Positions 1 through 13,721 of a stretch of 64,000 bases of DNA are shown here, piece after piece. Position numbers and translations under genes: made by a program. Every line of letters starts with the position of its first letter. The first letter of the stretch is position 1. Source of the DNA: Clusia tigrina (taxonomy: Eukaryota; Arthropoda; Insecta; Diptera; Clusiidae). Location of the stretch: NCBI GenBank assembly GCA_920105625.2, contig OV050032.1, forward strand, positions 100,176,542 to 100,240,541. Direction: 5' to 3'. The notes beneath the pieces were generated by a model. It did not search any database, had not been told where the DNA came from, and worked only from the letters and a program-made list of their open reading frames with translations.

Positions 1-2940
1 TTCAAACGCCCCTAACTTCTTCACGGTACGTCCTACACCTATCAAAGTTTTCAACATACAAATGCTTGTAACTTTTTACTGGAGCGTCATAAAACCTTGA
101 AATTTTGTAACAATAAAGTACTCGAGCCTCTTGTCAATTTAAGCTATCGCTCAAAGCTATGCTACCCTAGAGTCCCAAGTCAAACACTGATAAAACTTCA
201 AACGCCCCTAACTTCTTTACGGTACGTCCTACACCTATCAAAGTTTGCAACATACAAATGCTTGTAACTTTTTACTGGAGCGTCATAAAACCTTGATATT
301 TTGTAACAATAAAGATCTCGATCCTGTTGTCCATTTAAGCTATCGCTCAAAGCTATGCTACCCTTGAGTCCCAAATCAAACACTGATGAAACTTCAAACG
401 CCCCTAACTTCTTTACGGTACGTCCTACACCTATCAAAGTTTGCAACATACAAATGCTTGTAACTTTTTACTGGAGCGTCATAAAACCTTGAAATTTTGT
501 AACAATAAAGTACTCGAGTCTCTTGTCAATTTAAGCCATCGCTCAAAGCTATACTACCCTAGAGTCCCAAATCAAACACTGATAAAACTTCAAACGCCCC
601 TAACTTCTTTACGGTACGTCCTACACCTATCAAATTTGGCAACATTCAAATGCTTGTAACTTTTTACTGGAGCGTCATAAAACCTTGAAATTTTGTAACA
701 ATAAAGTACTCGAGCCTCTTGTCAATTTAAGCTATCGCTCAAAGCTATGCTACCATTGAGTTCCAAATCAAACACTGATAAAACTTCAAACGCCCCTAAC
801 TTCTTTACGGTACGTCCTACACCTATCAAAGTTTGCAACATACAAATGCTTGTAACTTTTTACTGGAGCGTCATAAAACCTTGAAATTTTGTAACAATAA
901 AGTACCCGAGCATCTTGTCAATTTAAGCTATCGCTCAAAGCTAAGCTACCCTTGAGTCCCAAATCAAACACTGATAAAACTTCAAAAAGCCCTAACTTCT
1001 TTACGGTACGTCCTACACCTATCAAAGTTTGCAACATACAAATGCTTGTAACTTTTTACTGGAGCGTCATAAAACCTTGAAATTTTGTAACAATGAAGTA
1101 CCCGAGCCTCTTGTCAATTTAAGCTATCGCTCAAAGCTATGCTACCCTTGAGTCCCAAATCAAACACTGATAAAACTTCAAACGCCCCTAACTTCGTTAC
1201 GGTACGTCCTACACCTATCTAAGTTTGCAACATACAAATGCTTGTAACTTTTTACTGGAGCGTCATAAAACCTTGATATTTTGTAACAATAAAGATCTCG
1301 ATCCTCTTGTCCATTTAAGCTATCGCTCAAAGCTATGCTACCCTTGAGTCCCAAATCAAACACTGATGAAACTTCAAACGCCCCTAACTTCTTTACGGTA
1401 CGTCCTACACCTTTCAAAGTTTGCAACATACGAATGCTTGTAACTTTTTACTGGAGCGTCATAAAACCTTGAAATTTTTTTATCAATAAAGTACTCGAGC
1501 CTCTTGTCAATTTAAGCCATCGCTCAAAGCTATGCTACCCTTGAGTCCCAAATCAAACACTGATAAATCTTCAAACGCCCCTAACTTCTTTACGGTACGT
1601 GCTACACCTATCCAATTTGGCAACATTCAAATGACTGTAACTTTTTACTGGAGCGTCATAAAAACTTGAAATTTTGTAACAAAGAAGTACCCGAGCCTCT
1701 TGTCAATTTAAGCTATCGCTCAAAGCTATGCTACCATTGAGTCCCAAATCAAACACTGATAAAACTTCAAACGCCCCTAACTTCTTTACGGTACGTCCTA
1801 CACCTATCAAAGTTTGCAACATACAAATGCTTGTAACTTTTTACTGGAGCGTCATAAAACCTTGAAATTTTGTAACAATGAAGTACCCGAGCCTCTTGTC
1901 AATTTAAACTATCGCTCAAAACTATGCTACCTTTGAGTCCCAAATCAAACACTGATAAAACTTCAAACGCCCCTAACTTCTTTACGGTACGTCCTACACC
2001 TATCAAAGTTTGCAACATACAAATGCTTGTAACTTTTTACTGGAGCGTCATAAAACCTGGAAATTTTGTAGCAATGAAGTACCCGAGCCTCTTGTCAATT
2101 TAAGCTATCGCTCAAAGCTATGCTACCCTTGAGTCCCAAATCAAACACTGATAAAACTTCAAACGCCCCTAACTTCTTTACGGTACGTCCTACACCTATC
2201 AAAGTTTGCAACATACAAATGCTTGTAACTTTTTACTGGAGCGTCATAAAACCTTGATATTTTGTAACAATAAAGATCTCGATCCTCTTGTCCATTTAAG
2301 CTATCGCTCAAAGCTATGCTACCCTTGAGTCCCAAATCAAACACTGATGAAACTTCAAACGCCCCTAACTTCTTTACGGTACGTCCTACACCTATCAAAG
2401 TTTGCAACATACAAATGCCTGTAACTTTTTACTGGAGCGTCATAAAACCTTGAAATTTTTTAACAATAAAGTACTCGAGCCTCTTGTCAATTTAAGCCAT
2501 CGCTCAAAGCTATGCTACCCTAGAGTCCCAAATCAAACACTGATAAAACTTCAAACGCCCCTAACTTCTTTACGGTACGTCCTACACCTATCAAATTTGG
2601 CAACATTCAAATGCTTGTAACTTTTTACTGGAGCGTTATAAAACCTTGAAATTTTGTAACAATAAAGTACTCGAGCCTCTTGTCAATTTAAGCTATCGCT
2701 CAAAGCTTTGCTACCATTGAGTCCCAAATCAAACACTGATAAAACTTCAAACGCCCCTAACTTCTTTACGGTACGTAATACACCTATCAAAGTTTGCAAC
2801 ATACAAATGCTTGTAACTTTTTACTGGAGCGTCATAAAACCTTGATATTTTGTAACAATAAAGTACCCGAGCCTCTTGTCAATTTAAGCTATCGCTCAAA
2901 GTTATGCTACCCTTGAGTCCCAAATCAAACACTGATAAAA
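1..2940 (+). repeat. Left-edge monomers, mixed order (15 copies)
   Basis: These monomers lie outside the 3,725-bp tandem pair but are built from the same pieces. About 1373-2300 matches 3137-4064 at an offset of 1,764 bp (9 monomers), sharing CTTTCAAAG with CATACGAATGC and GTGCTACAC with CAAATGACTG. About 2100-2960 matches 5433-6293 at an offset of 3,333 bp (17 monomers plus 1), including the rare GTAATACACC and the GAGCGTTATA variant. Confidence 0.8.
1373..1569 (+). repeat. 197-bp monomer (+1)
   Basis: A run of seven T at 1475-1481 followed by ATCAATAAA replaces TTTTGTAACAATAAA, adding one base. No other copy in the window has it. Confidence 0.85.
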
Positions 2941-4117
2941 CTTCAAATGGCCCTAACTTCTTTACGGTACGTCCTACACCTATCAAAGTTTTCAACATAC
3001 AAATGCTTGTAACTTTTTACTGGAGCGTCATAAAACCTTGATATTTTGTAACAATAAAGATCTCGAGCCTCTTGTCAATTTAAGCTATCGCTCAAAGCTA
3101 TGCTACCCTTGAGTCCCAAATCAAACACTGATAAAACTTCAAACGCCCCTAACTTCTTTACGGTACGTCCTACACCTTTCAAAGTTTGCAACATACGAAT
3201 GCTTGTAACTTTTTACTGGAGCGTCATAAAACCTTGAAATTTTTTAACAATAAAGTACTCGAGCCTCTTGTCAATTTAAACTATCGCTCAAAACTATGCT
3301 ACCCTTGAGTCCCAAATCAAACACTGATAAATCTTCAAACGCCCCTAACTTCTTTACGGTACGTGCTACACATATCCAATTTGGCAACATTCAAATGACT
3401 GTAACTTTTTACTGGAGCGTCATAAAAACTTGAAATTTTGTAACAAAGAAGTACCCGAGCCTCTTGTCAATTTAAGCTATCGCTCAAAGCTATGCTACCA
3501 TTGAGTCCCAAATCAAACACTGATAAAACTTCAAACGCCCCTAACTTCTTTACGGTACGTCCTACACCTATCAAAGTTTGCAACATACAAATGCTTGTAA
3601 CTTTTTACTGGAGCGTCATAAAACCTTGAAATTTTGTAACAATGAAGTACCCGAGCCTCTTGTCAATTTAAACTATCGCTCAAAACTATGCTACCTTTGA
3701 GTCCCAAATCAAACACTGATAAAACTTCAAACGCCCCTAACTTCTTTACGGTACGTCCTACACCTATCAAAGTTTGCAACATACAAATGCTTGTAACTTT
3801 TTACTGGAGCGTCATAAAACCTGGAAATTTTGTAGCAATGAAGTACCCGAGCCTCTTGTCAATTTAAGCTATCGCTCAAAGCTATGCTACCCTTGAGTCC
3901 CAAATCAAACACTGATAAAACTTCAAACGCCCCTAACTTCTTTACGGTACGTCCTACACCTATCAAAGTTTGCAACATACAAATGCTTGTAACTTTTTAC
4001 TGGAGCGTCATAAAACCTTGATATTTTGTAACAATAAAGATCTCGATCCTCTTGTCCATTTAAGCTATCGCTCAAAGCTATGCTACCCTTGAGTCCCAAA
4101 TCAAACACTGATAAATC

Positions 4118-4314
4118 TTCAAACGCCCCTAACTTCTTTACGGTACGTGCTACACCTATCCAATTTGGCAACATTCAAATGACTGTAACTTTTTACTGGA
4201 GCGTCATAAAAACTTGAAATTTTGTAACAAAGAAGTACCCGAGCCTCTTGTCAATTTAAGCTATCGCTCAAAGCTATGCTACCATTGAGTCTCCAAATCA
4301 AACACTGATAAAAC
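4118..4314 (+). repeat. 197-bp monomer (+1, GAGTCTCC)
   Basis: GAGTCTCC replaces GAGTCCC near 4287-4294. The same change occurs 3,725 bp to the right, so it was present before the HOR duplicated. Confidence 0.88.
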
Positions 4315-4639
4315 TTCAAACGCCCCTAACTTCTTTACGGTACGTCCTACACCTATCAAAGTTTGCAACATACAAATGCTTGTAACTTTTTACTGGAGCG
4401 TCATAAAACCTTGAAATTTTGTAACAATGAAGTACCCGAGCCTCTTGTCAATTTACACTATCGCTCAAAACTATGCTACCTTTGAGTCCCAAATCAAACA
4501 CTGATAAAACTTCAAACGCCCCTAACTTCTTTACGGTACGTCCTACACCTATCAAAGTTTGCAACATACAAATGCTTGTAACTTTTTACTGGAGCGTCAT
4601 AAAACCTGGAAATTTTGTAGCAATGAAGTACCCGAGCCT

Positions 4640-6265
4640 CTTGTCAATTTAAGCTATCGCTCAAAGCTATGCTACCCTTGAGTCCCAAATCAAACACTGA
4701 TAAAACTTCAAACGCCCCTAACTTCTTTACGGTACGTCCTACACCTATCAAAGTTTGCAACATACAAATGCTTGTAACTTTTTACTGGAGCGTCATAAAA
4801 CCTTGATATTTTGTAACAATAAAGATCTCGATCCTCTTGTCCATTTAAGCTATCGCTCAAAGCTATGCTACCCTTGAGTCCCAAATCAAACACTGATGAA
4901 ACTTCAAACGCCCCTAACTTCTTTACGGTACGTCCTACACCTATCAAAGTTTGCAACATACAAATGCTTGTAACTTTTTACTGGAGCGTCATAAAACCTT
5001 GAAATTTTTTAACAATAAAGTACTCGAGCCTCTTGTCAATTTAAGCCATCGCTCAAAGCTATGCTACCCTAGAGTCACAAATCAAACACTGATAAAACTT
5101 CAAACGCCCCTAACTTCTTTACGGTACGTCCTACACCTATCAAATTTGGCAACATTCAAATGCTTGTAACTTTTTACTGGAGCGTTATAAAACCTTGAAA
5201 TTTTGTAACAATAAAGTACTCGAGCCTCTTGTCAATTTAAGCTATCGCTCAAAGCTTTGCTACCATTGAGTCCCAAATCAAACACTGATAAAACTTCAAA
5301 CGCCCCTAACTTCTTTACGGTACGTAATACACCTATCAAAGTTTGCAACATACAAATGCTTGTAACTTTTTACTGGAGCGTCATAAAACCTTGATATTTT
5401 GTAACAATAAAGTACCCGAGCCTCTTGTCAATTTAAGCTATCGCTCAAAGCTATGCTACCCTTGAGTCCCAAATCAAACACTGATAAAACTTCAAACGCC
5501 CCTAACTTCTTTACGGTACGTCCTACACCTATCAAAGTTTGCAACATACAAATGCTTGTAACTTTTTACTGGAGCGTCATAAAACCTTGATATTTTGTAA
5601 CAATAAAGATCTCGATCCTCTTGTCCATTTAAGCTATCGCTCAAAGCTATGCTACCCTTGAGTCCCAAATCAAACACTGATGAAACTTCAAACGCCCCTA
5701 ACTTCTTTACGGTACGTCCTACACCTATCAAAGTTTGCAACATACAAATGCTTGTAACTTTTTACTGGAGCGTCATAAAACCTTGAAATTTTTTAACAAT
5801 AAAGTACTCGAGCCTCTTGTCAATTTAAGCCATCGCTCAAAGCTATGCTACCCTAGAGTCCCAAATCAAACACTGATAAAACTTCAAACGCCCCTAACTT
5901 CTTTACGGTACGTCCTACACCTATCAAATTTGGCAACATTCAAATGCTTGTAACTTTTTACTGGAGCGTTATAAAACCTTGAAATTTTGTAACAATAAAG
6001 TACTCGAGCCTCTTGTCAATTTAAGCTATCGCTCAAAGCTTTGCTACCATTGAGTCCCAAATCAAACACTGATAAAACTTCAAACGCCCCTAACTTCTTT
6101 ACGGTACGTAATACACCTATCAAAGTTTGCAACATACAAATGCTTGTAACTTTTTACTGGAGCGTCATAAAACCTTGATATTTTGTAACAATAAAGTACC
6201 CGAGCCTCTTGTCAATTTAAGCTATCGCTCAAAGTTATGCTACCCTTGAGTCCCAAATCAAACAC
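4640..6265 (+). repeat. Nested 4-monomer (784-bp) tandem pair inside HOR copy 1
   Basis: Positions 4640-5481 match 5424-6265 at offset 784. The four monomers run in order: one with GATATT, AGATCTCGATCC and TCCATTT; one with TTTTTTAAC, GCCATC and CCTAGAG; one with GCGTTATA and GCTTTGCTACCATT; and one with GTAATACACC and TACCCGAG. Two differences were seen: GTCACAAA against GTCCCAAA, and AAAGCTATG against AAAGTTATG. Confidence 0.85.
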
Positions 6266-7842
6266 TGATAAAACTTCAAATGGCCCTAACTTCTTTACGG
6301 TACGTCCTACACCTATCAAAGTTTTCAACATACAAATGCTTGTAACTTTTTACTGGAGCGTCATAAAACCTTGAAATTTTGTAACCAAGAAGTACCCGAG
6401 CCTCTTGTCAATTTAAGCTATCGCTCAAAGCTATGCTACCCTTGAGTCCCAAATCAAACACTGATAAAACTTCAAACGCCCCTAACTTCTTTACGGTACG
6501 TCCTACACCTATCAAAGTTTTCAACATACAAATGCTTGTAACTTTTTACTGGAGCGTCATAAAACCTTGAAATTTTGTAACAATAAAGTACTCGAGCCTC
6601 TTGTCAATTTAAGCTATCGCTCAAAGCTATGCTACCCTTGAGTCCCAAATCAAACACTGATAAAACTTCAAATGGCCCTAACTTCTTTACGGTACGTCCT
6701 ACACCTATCAAAGTTTTCAACATACAAATGCTTGTAACTTTTTACTGGAGCGTCATAAAACCTTGATATTTTGTAACAATAAAGATCTCGATCCTCTTGT
6801 CAATTTAAGCTATCGCTCAAAGCTATGCTACCCTTGAGTCCCAAATCAAACACTGATGAAACTTCAAACGCCCCTAACTTCTTTACGGTACGTCCTACAC
6901 CTTTCAAAGTTTGCAACATACGAATGCTTGTAACTTTTTACTGGAGCGTCATAAAACCTTGAAATTTTTTAACAATAAAGTACTCGAGCCTCTTGTCAAT
7001 TTAAACTATCGCTCAAAACTATGCTACCCTTGAGTCCCAAATCAAACACTGATAAATCTTCAAACGCCCCTAACTTCTTTACGGTACGTGCTACACCTAT
7101 CCAATTTGGCAACATTCAAATGACTGTAACTTTTTACTGGAGCGTCATAAAAACTTGAAATTTTGTAACAAAGAAGTACCCGAGCCTCTTGTCAATTTAA
7201 GCTATCGCTCAAAGCTATGCTACCATTGAGTCCCAAATCAAACACTGATAAAACTTCAAACGCCCCTAACTTCTTTACGGTACGTCCTACACCTATCAAA
7301 GTTTGCAACATACAAATGCTTGTAACTTTTTACTGGAGCGTCATAAAACCTTGAAATTTTGTAACAATGAAGTACCCGAGCCTCTTGTCAATTTAAACTA
7401 TCGCTCAAAACTATGCTACCTTTGAGTCCCAAATCAAACACTGATAAAACTTCAAACGCCCCTAACTTCTTTACGGTACGTCCTACACCTATCAAAGTTT
7501 GCAACATACAAATGCTTGTAACTTTTTACTGGAGCGTCATAAAACCTGGAAATTTTGTAGCAATGAAGTACCCGAGCCTCTTGTCAATTTAAGCTATCGC
7601 TCAAAGCTATGCTACCCTTGAGTCCCAAATCAAACACTGATAAAACTTCAAACGCCCCTAACTTCTTTACGGTACGTCCTACACCTATCAAAGTTTGCAA
7701 CATACAAATGCTTGTAACTTTTTACTGGAGCGTCATAAAACCTTGATATTTTGTAACAATAAAGATCTCGATCCTCTTGTCCATTTAAGCTATCGCTCAA
7801 AGCTATGCTACCCTTGAGTCCCAAATCAAACACTGATAAATC

Positions 7843-8039
7843 TTCAAACGCCCCTAACTTCTTTACGGTACGTGCTACACCTATCCAATTTGGCAACATT
7901 CAAATGACTGTAACTTTTTACTGGAGCGTCATAAAAACTTGAAATTTTGTAACAAAGAAGTACCCGAGCCTCTTGTCAATTTAAGCTATCGCTCAAAGCT
8001 ATGCTACCATTGAGTCTCCAAATCAAACACTGATAAAAC
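7843..8039 (+). repeat. 197-bp monomer (+1, GAGTCTCC), HOR partner
   Basis: This is the counterpart of the 4118 monomer in HOR copy 2, with the same inserted base near 8012-8019. Confidence 0.88.
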
Positions 8040-8364
8040 TTCAAACGCCCCTAACTTCTTTACGGTACGTCCTACACCTATCAAAGTTTGCAACATACAA
8101 ATGCTTGTAACTTTTTACTGGAGCGTCATAAAACCTTGAAATTTTGTAACAATGAAGTACCCGAGCCTCTTGTCAATTTACACTATCGCTCAAAACTATG
8201 CTACCTTTGAGTCCCAAATCAAACACTGATAAAACTTCAAACGGCCCTAACTTCTATACGGTACGTCCTACACCTATCAAAGTTTGCAACATACAAATGC
8301 TTGTAACTTTTTACTGGAGCGTCATAAAACCTGGAAATTTTGTAGCAATGAAGTACCCGAGCCT

Positions 8365-9990
8365 CTTGTCAATTTAAGCTATCGCTCAAAGCTATGCTAC
8401 CCTTGAGTCCCAAATCAAACACTGATAAAACTTCAAACGCCCCTAACTTCTTTACGGTACGTCCTACACCTATCAAAGTTTGCAACATACAAATGCTTGT
8501 AACTTTTTACTGGAGCGTCATAAAACCTTGATATTTTGTAACAATAAAGATCTCGATCCTCTTGTCCATTTAAGCTATCGCTCAAAGCTATGCTACCCTT
8601 GAGTCCCAAATCAAACACTGATGAAACTTCAAACGCCCCTAACTTCTTTACGGTACGTCCTACACCTATCAAAGTTTGCAACATACAAATGCTTGTAACT
8701 TTTTACTGGAGCGTCATAAAACCTTGAAATTTTTTAACAATAAAGTACTCGAGCCTCTTGTCAATTTAAGCCATCGCTCAAAGCTATGCTACCCTAGAGT
8801 CACAAATCAAACACTGATAAAACTTCAAACGCCCCTAACTTCTTTACGGTACGTCCTACACCTATCAAATTTGGCAACATTCAAATGCTTGTAACTTTTT
8901 ACTGGAGCGTTATAAAACCTTGAAATTTTGTAACAATAAAGTACTCGAGCCTCTTGTCAATTTAAGCTATCGCTCAAAGCTTTGCTACCATTGAGTCCCA
9001 AATCAAACACTGATAAAACTTCAAACGCCCCTAACTTCTTTACGGTACGTAATACACCTATCAAAGTTTGCAACATACAAATGCTTGTAACTTTTTACTG
9101 GAGCGTCATAAAGCCTTGATATTTTGTAACAATAAAGTACCCGAGCCTCTTGTCAATTTAAGCTATCGCTCAAAGCTATGCTACCCTTGAGTCCCAAATC
9201 AAACACTGATAAAACTTCAAACGCCCCTAACTTCTTTACGGTACGTCCTACACCTATCAAAGTTTGCAACATACAAATGCTTGTAACTTTTTACTGGAGC
9301 GTCATAAAACCTTGATATTTTGTAACAATAAAGATCTCGATCCTCTTGTCCATTTAAGCTATCGCTCAAAGCTATGCTACCCTTGAGTCCCAAATCAAAC
9401 ACTGATGAAACTTCAAACGCCCCTAACTTCTTTACGGTACGTCCTACACCTATCAAAGTTTGCAACATACAAATGCTTGTAACTTTTTACTGGAGCGTCA
9501 TAAAACCTTGAAATTTTTTAACAATAAAGTACTCGAGCCTCTTGTCAATTTAAGCCATCGCTCAAAGCTATGCTACCCTAGAGTCCCAAATCAAACACTG
9601 ATAAAACTTCAAACGCCCCTAACTTCTTTACGGTACGTCCTACACCTATCAAATTTGGCAACATTCAAATGCTTGTAACTTTTTACTGGAGCGTTATAAA
9701 ACCTTGAAATTTTGTAACAATAAAGTACTCGAGCCTCTTGTCAATTTAAGCTATCGCTCAAAGCTTTGCTACCATTGAGTCCCAAATCAAACACTGATAA
9801 AACTTCAAACGCCCCTAACTTCTTTACGGTACGTAATACACCTATCAAAGTTTGCAACATACAAATGCTTGTAACTTTTTACTGGAGCGTCATAAAACCT
9901 TGATATTTTGTAACAATAAAGTACCCGAGCCTCTTGTCAATTTAAGCTATCGCTCAAAGTTATGCTACCCTTGAGTCCCAAATCAAACAC
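8365..9990 (+). repeat. Nested 4-monomer (784-bp) tandem pair inside HOR copy 2
   Basis: This is the counterpart of 4640-6265 shifted by 3,725 bp. It shows that the 784-bp duplication came first and was carried along when the 3,725-bp unit doubled. Another copy of the 4-monomer block stands alone near 2100-2890, giving five in all. Confidence 0.85.
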
Positions 9991-12547
9991 TGATAAAACT
10001 TCAAATGGCCCTAACTTCTTTACGGTACGTCCTACACCTATCAAAGTTTTCAACATACAAATGCTTGTAACTTTTTACTGGAGCGTCATAAAACCTTGAA
10101 ATTTTGTAACCAAGAAGTACCCGAGCCTCTTGTCAATTTAAGCTATCGCTCAAAGCTATGCTACCCTTGAGTCCCAAATCAAACACTGATAAAACTTCAA
10201 ACGCCCCTAACTTCTTTACGGTACGTCCTACACCTATCAAAGTTTTCAACATACAAATGCTTGTAACTTTTTACTGGAGCGTCATAAAACCTTGAAATTT
10301 TGTAACAATAAAGTACTCGAGCCTCTTGTCAATTTAAGCTATCGCTCAAAGCTATGCTACCCTAGAGTCCCAAGTCAAACACTGATAAAACTTCAAACGC
10401 CCCTAACTTCTTTACGGTACGTCCTACACCTATCAAAGTTTGCAACATACAAATGCTTGTAACTTTTTACTGGAGCGTCATAAAACCTTGATATTTTGTA
10501 ACAATAAAGATCTCGATCCTCTTGTCCATTTAAGCTATCGCTCAAAGCTATGCTACCCTTGAGTCACAAATCAAACACTGATGAAACTTCAAACGCCCCT
10601 AACTTCTTTACGGTACGTCCTACACCTATCAAAGTTTGCAACATACAAATGCTTGTAACTTTTTACTGGAGCGTCATAAAACCTTGAAATTTTTTAACAA
10701 TAAAGTACTCGAGCCTCTTGTCAATTTAAGCCATCGCTCAAAGCTATGCTACCCTAGAGTCCCAAATCAAACACTGATAAAACTTCAAACGCCCCTAACT
10801 TCTTTACGGTACGTCCTACACCTATCAAATTTGGCAACATTCAAATGCTTGTAACTTTTTACTGGAGCGTCATAAAACCTTGAAATTTTGTAACAATAAA
10901 GTACTCGAGCCTCTTGTCAATTTAAGCTATCGCTCAAAGCTATGCTACCATTGAGTCCCAAATCAAACACTGATAAAACTTCAAACGCCCCAAACTTCTT
11001 TACGGTACGTCCTACACCTATCAAAGTTTGCAACATACAAATGCTTGTAACTTTTTACTGGAGCGTCATAAAACCTTGAAATTTTGTAACAATGAAGTAC
11101 CCGAGCCTCTTGTCAATTTAAGCTATCGCTCAAAGCTATGCTACCTTTGAGTCCCAAATCAAACACTGATAAAACTTCAAACGCCCCTAACTTCTTTACG
11201 GTACGTCCTACACCTATCAAAGTTTGCAACATACAAATGCTTGTAACTTTTTACTGGAGCGTCATAAAATCTTAAAATTTTGTAACAATAAAGTACCCGA
11301 GCCTCTTGTCAATTTAAGCTATCGCTCAAAGCTATGCTACCATTGAGTCCCAAATCAAACACTGATAAAACTTCAAACGCCCCTAACTTCTTTACGGTAC
11401 GTCCTACACCTATCAAAGTTTGCAACATGCAAATGCTTGTAACTTTTTACTGGAGTGTCATAAAACCTTGAAATTTTGTAACAATAAAGTACTCGAGCCT
11501 CTTGTCAATTTAAGCCATCGCTCAAAGCTATGCTACCCTTGAGTCCCAAATCAAACACTGATGAAACTTCAAACGCCTCTAACTTATTTACGGTACGTCC
11601 TACACCTAACAAAGTTTGCAACATACAAATGCTTGTAACTTTTTACTGGAGCGTCATAATACCTTGAAATTTTTTAACAATAAAGTACTCGAGCCTCTTG
11701 TCAATTTAAGCCAACGCTCAAAGCTATGCTACCCTAGAGTCCCAAATCAAACACTGATAAAACTTCAAACGCCCCTAACTTCTTTACGGTACGTCCTACA
11801 CCCATCAAATTTGGCAACATTGAAATGCTTGTAACTTTTTACTGGAGCATCATAAAACCTTGAAATTTTGTAACAATGAAGTACCCGAGCCTCTTGTCAA
11901 TTTAAGCTATCGCTCAAAGCTATGCTACCTTTGAGTCCCAAATCAAACACTGATAAAACTTCAAACGCCCCTAACTTCTTTACGGTACGTCCTACACCTA
12001 TCAAAGTTTGCAACATACAAATGCTTGTAACTTTTTACTGGAGCGTCATAAAACCTTGAAATTTTGTAACAATAAAGTACCCGAGCCTCTTGTCAATTTA
12101 AGCTATCGCTCAAAGCTATGCTACCCTTGAGTCCCAAATCAAACACTGATAAAACTTCAAATGGCCCTAACTTCTTTACGGTACGCCCTACACCTATCAC
12201 AGTTTTCAACATACAAATGCTTGTAACTTTTTACTGGAGCGTCATAAAACCTTGAAATTTTGTAACAAAGAAGTACCTGAGCCTCTTGTCAATTTAAGCT
12301 ATCGCTCAAAGCTATGCTACCCTTGAGTCCCAAATCAAACACTGATAAAACTTCAAAAGCCCCTAACTTCTTTACGGTACGTCCTACACCTATCAAAGTT
12401 TTCAACATACAAATGCTTGTAACTTTTTACTGGAGCGTCATAAAACCTTGAAATTTTGTAACAATAAAGTACTCGAGCCTCTTGTCAATTTAAGCTATCG
12501 CTCAAAGCTATGCTACCCTAGAGTCCCAAGTCAAACACTGATAAAGC

Positions 12548-12742
12548 TTCAAACGCCCCTAACTTCTTTACGGTACGTCCTACACCTATCAAAGTTTGCA
12601 ACATACAAAAGCTTGTAATTTTTACTGGAGCGTCATAAAACCTTGATATTTTGTAACAATAAAGATCTCGATCCTCTTGTCCATTTAACCTATCGCTCAA
12701 AGCTATGCTACCCTTGAGTCCCAAATCAAACACTGATGAAAC
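12548..12742 (+). repeat. 195-bp monomer (-1)
   Basis: CTTGTAATTTTTACTGG replaces CTTGTAACTTTTTACTGG near 12612. It also carries AAAAGCTTG, giving a HindIII site. The lost base joins two minus-strand frames into a 93-codon open frame at 12518-12799, which I take as incidental. Confidence 0.85.
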
Positions 12743-13526
12743 TTCAAACGCCCCTAACTTCTTTACGGTACGTCCTACACCTATCAAAGTTTGCAACATA
12801 CAAATGCTTGTAACTTTTTACTGGAGCGTCATAAAACCTTGAAATTTTTTAACAATAAAGTACTCGAGCCTCTTGTCAATTTAAGCCATCGCTCAAAGCT
12901 ATGCTACCCTAGAGTCCCAAATCAAACACTGATAAAACTTCAAACGCCCCTAACTTCTTTACGGTACGTCCTACACCTATCAAATTTGGCAACATTTAAA
13001 TGCTTTTAACTTTTTACTGGAGCGTCATAAAACCTTGAAATTTTGTAACAAAAAACTACTCGAGCCTCTCGTCAATTTAAGCTATCGCTCAAAGCTATGC
13101 TACCATTGAGTCCCAAATCAAACACTGATAAAACTTCAAACGCCCCTAACTTCTTTACGGTACGTCTTACACCTATCAAAGTTTGCAACATACAAATGCT
13201 TGTAACTTTTTACTGGAGCGTCATAAAACCTTGAAATTTTGTAGCAATGAAGTACCCGAGCCTCTTGTCAATTTAAGCTATCGCTCAAAGCTATGCTACC
13301 TTTGAGTCCCAAATCAAACACTGATAAAACTTCAAACGCCCCTAACTTCTTTACGGAACGTCCAACACCTATCAAAGTTTGCAACATACAAATGCTTGTA
13401 ACTTTTTACTGGAGCGTCGTAAAACCTTGAAATTTTGTAATAATAAAGTACCCGAGCCTCTTGTCAATTTAAGCTATCGCTCAAAGCTATGCTACCCTTG
13501 AGTCCCAAATCAAACACTGATAAACC

Positions 13527-13721
13527 TTCAAATGGCCCTAACTTCTTTACGGTACGTCCTACACCTATCAAAGTTTTCAACATACAAATGCTTGTAACTT
13601 TTTACTGGAGCGTCATAAAACCTTGAAATTTGTAACAAAGAAGTAACCGAGCCTCTTGTCAATTTAAGCTATCGCTCAAAGCTATGCTACCCTTGAGTCC
13701 CAAATCAAACACTGATAAAAC
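13527..13721 (+). repeat. 195-bp monomer (-1)
   Basis: GAAATTTGTAAC (three T) replaces GAAATTTTGTAAC near 13625. Single occurrence. Confidence 0.85.

Larger units (their letters stand above)
2941..6665 (+). repeat. 19-monomer HOR of 3,725 bp, copy 1
   Basis: It is followed directly by a near-identical second copy. Homology at offset 3,725 runs from about 2902-6638 to 6627-10363, longer than the period, so this is a complete tandem duplication. Both copies carry a 197-bp monomer (GAGTCTCC) at the same place. I noticed only a handful of differences, for example CGAGCC against CGATCC near 3065, TACACATATCC near 3370, and ACGCCCC against ACGGCCC in the copy 2 counterpart near 8241. Confidence 0.9.
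6666..10390 (+). repeat. 19-monomer HOR of 3,725 bp, copy 2
   Basis: This is the tandem partner of 2941-6665, at well above 99% identity by eye. It ends where copy 1 reads CCCTTGAG and this copy reads CCCTAGAG (6639 against 10364). Shared rare markers are AACCAAGAAG (near 6383 and 10108), GTAATACACC (near 5320/9044 and 6103/9828) and the 197-bp monomer (4118/7843). Confidence 0.9.

Noticed and set aside
12518..12799. A longer, 93-codon minus-strand frame
   Set aside because: A one-base deletion in the 12548 monomer joins two satellite frames, and the predicted product repeats its own beginning. It is not a gene.
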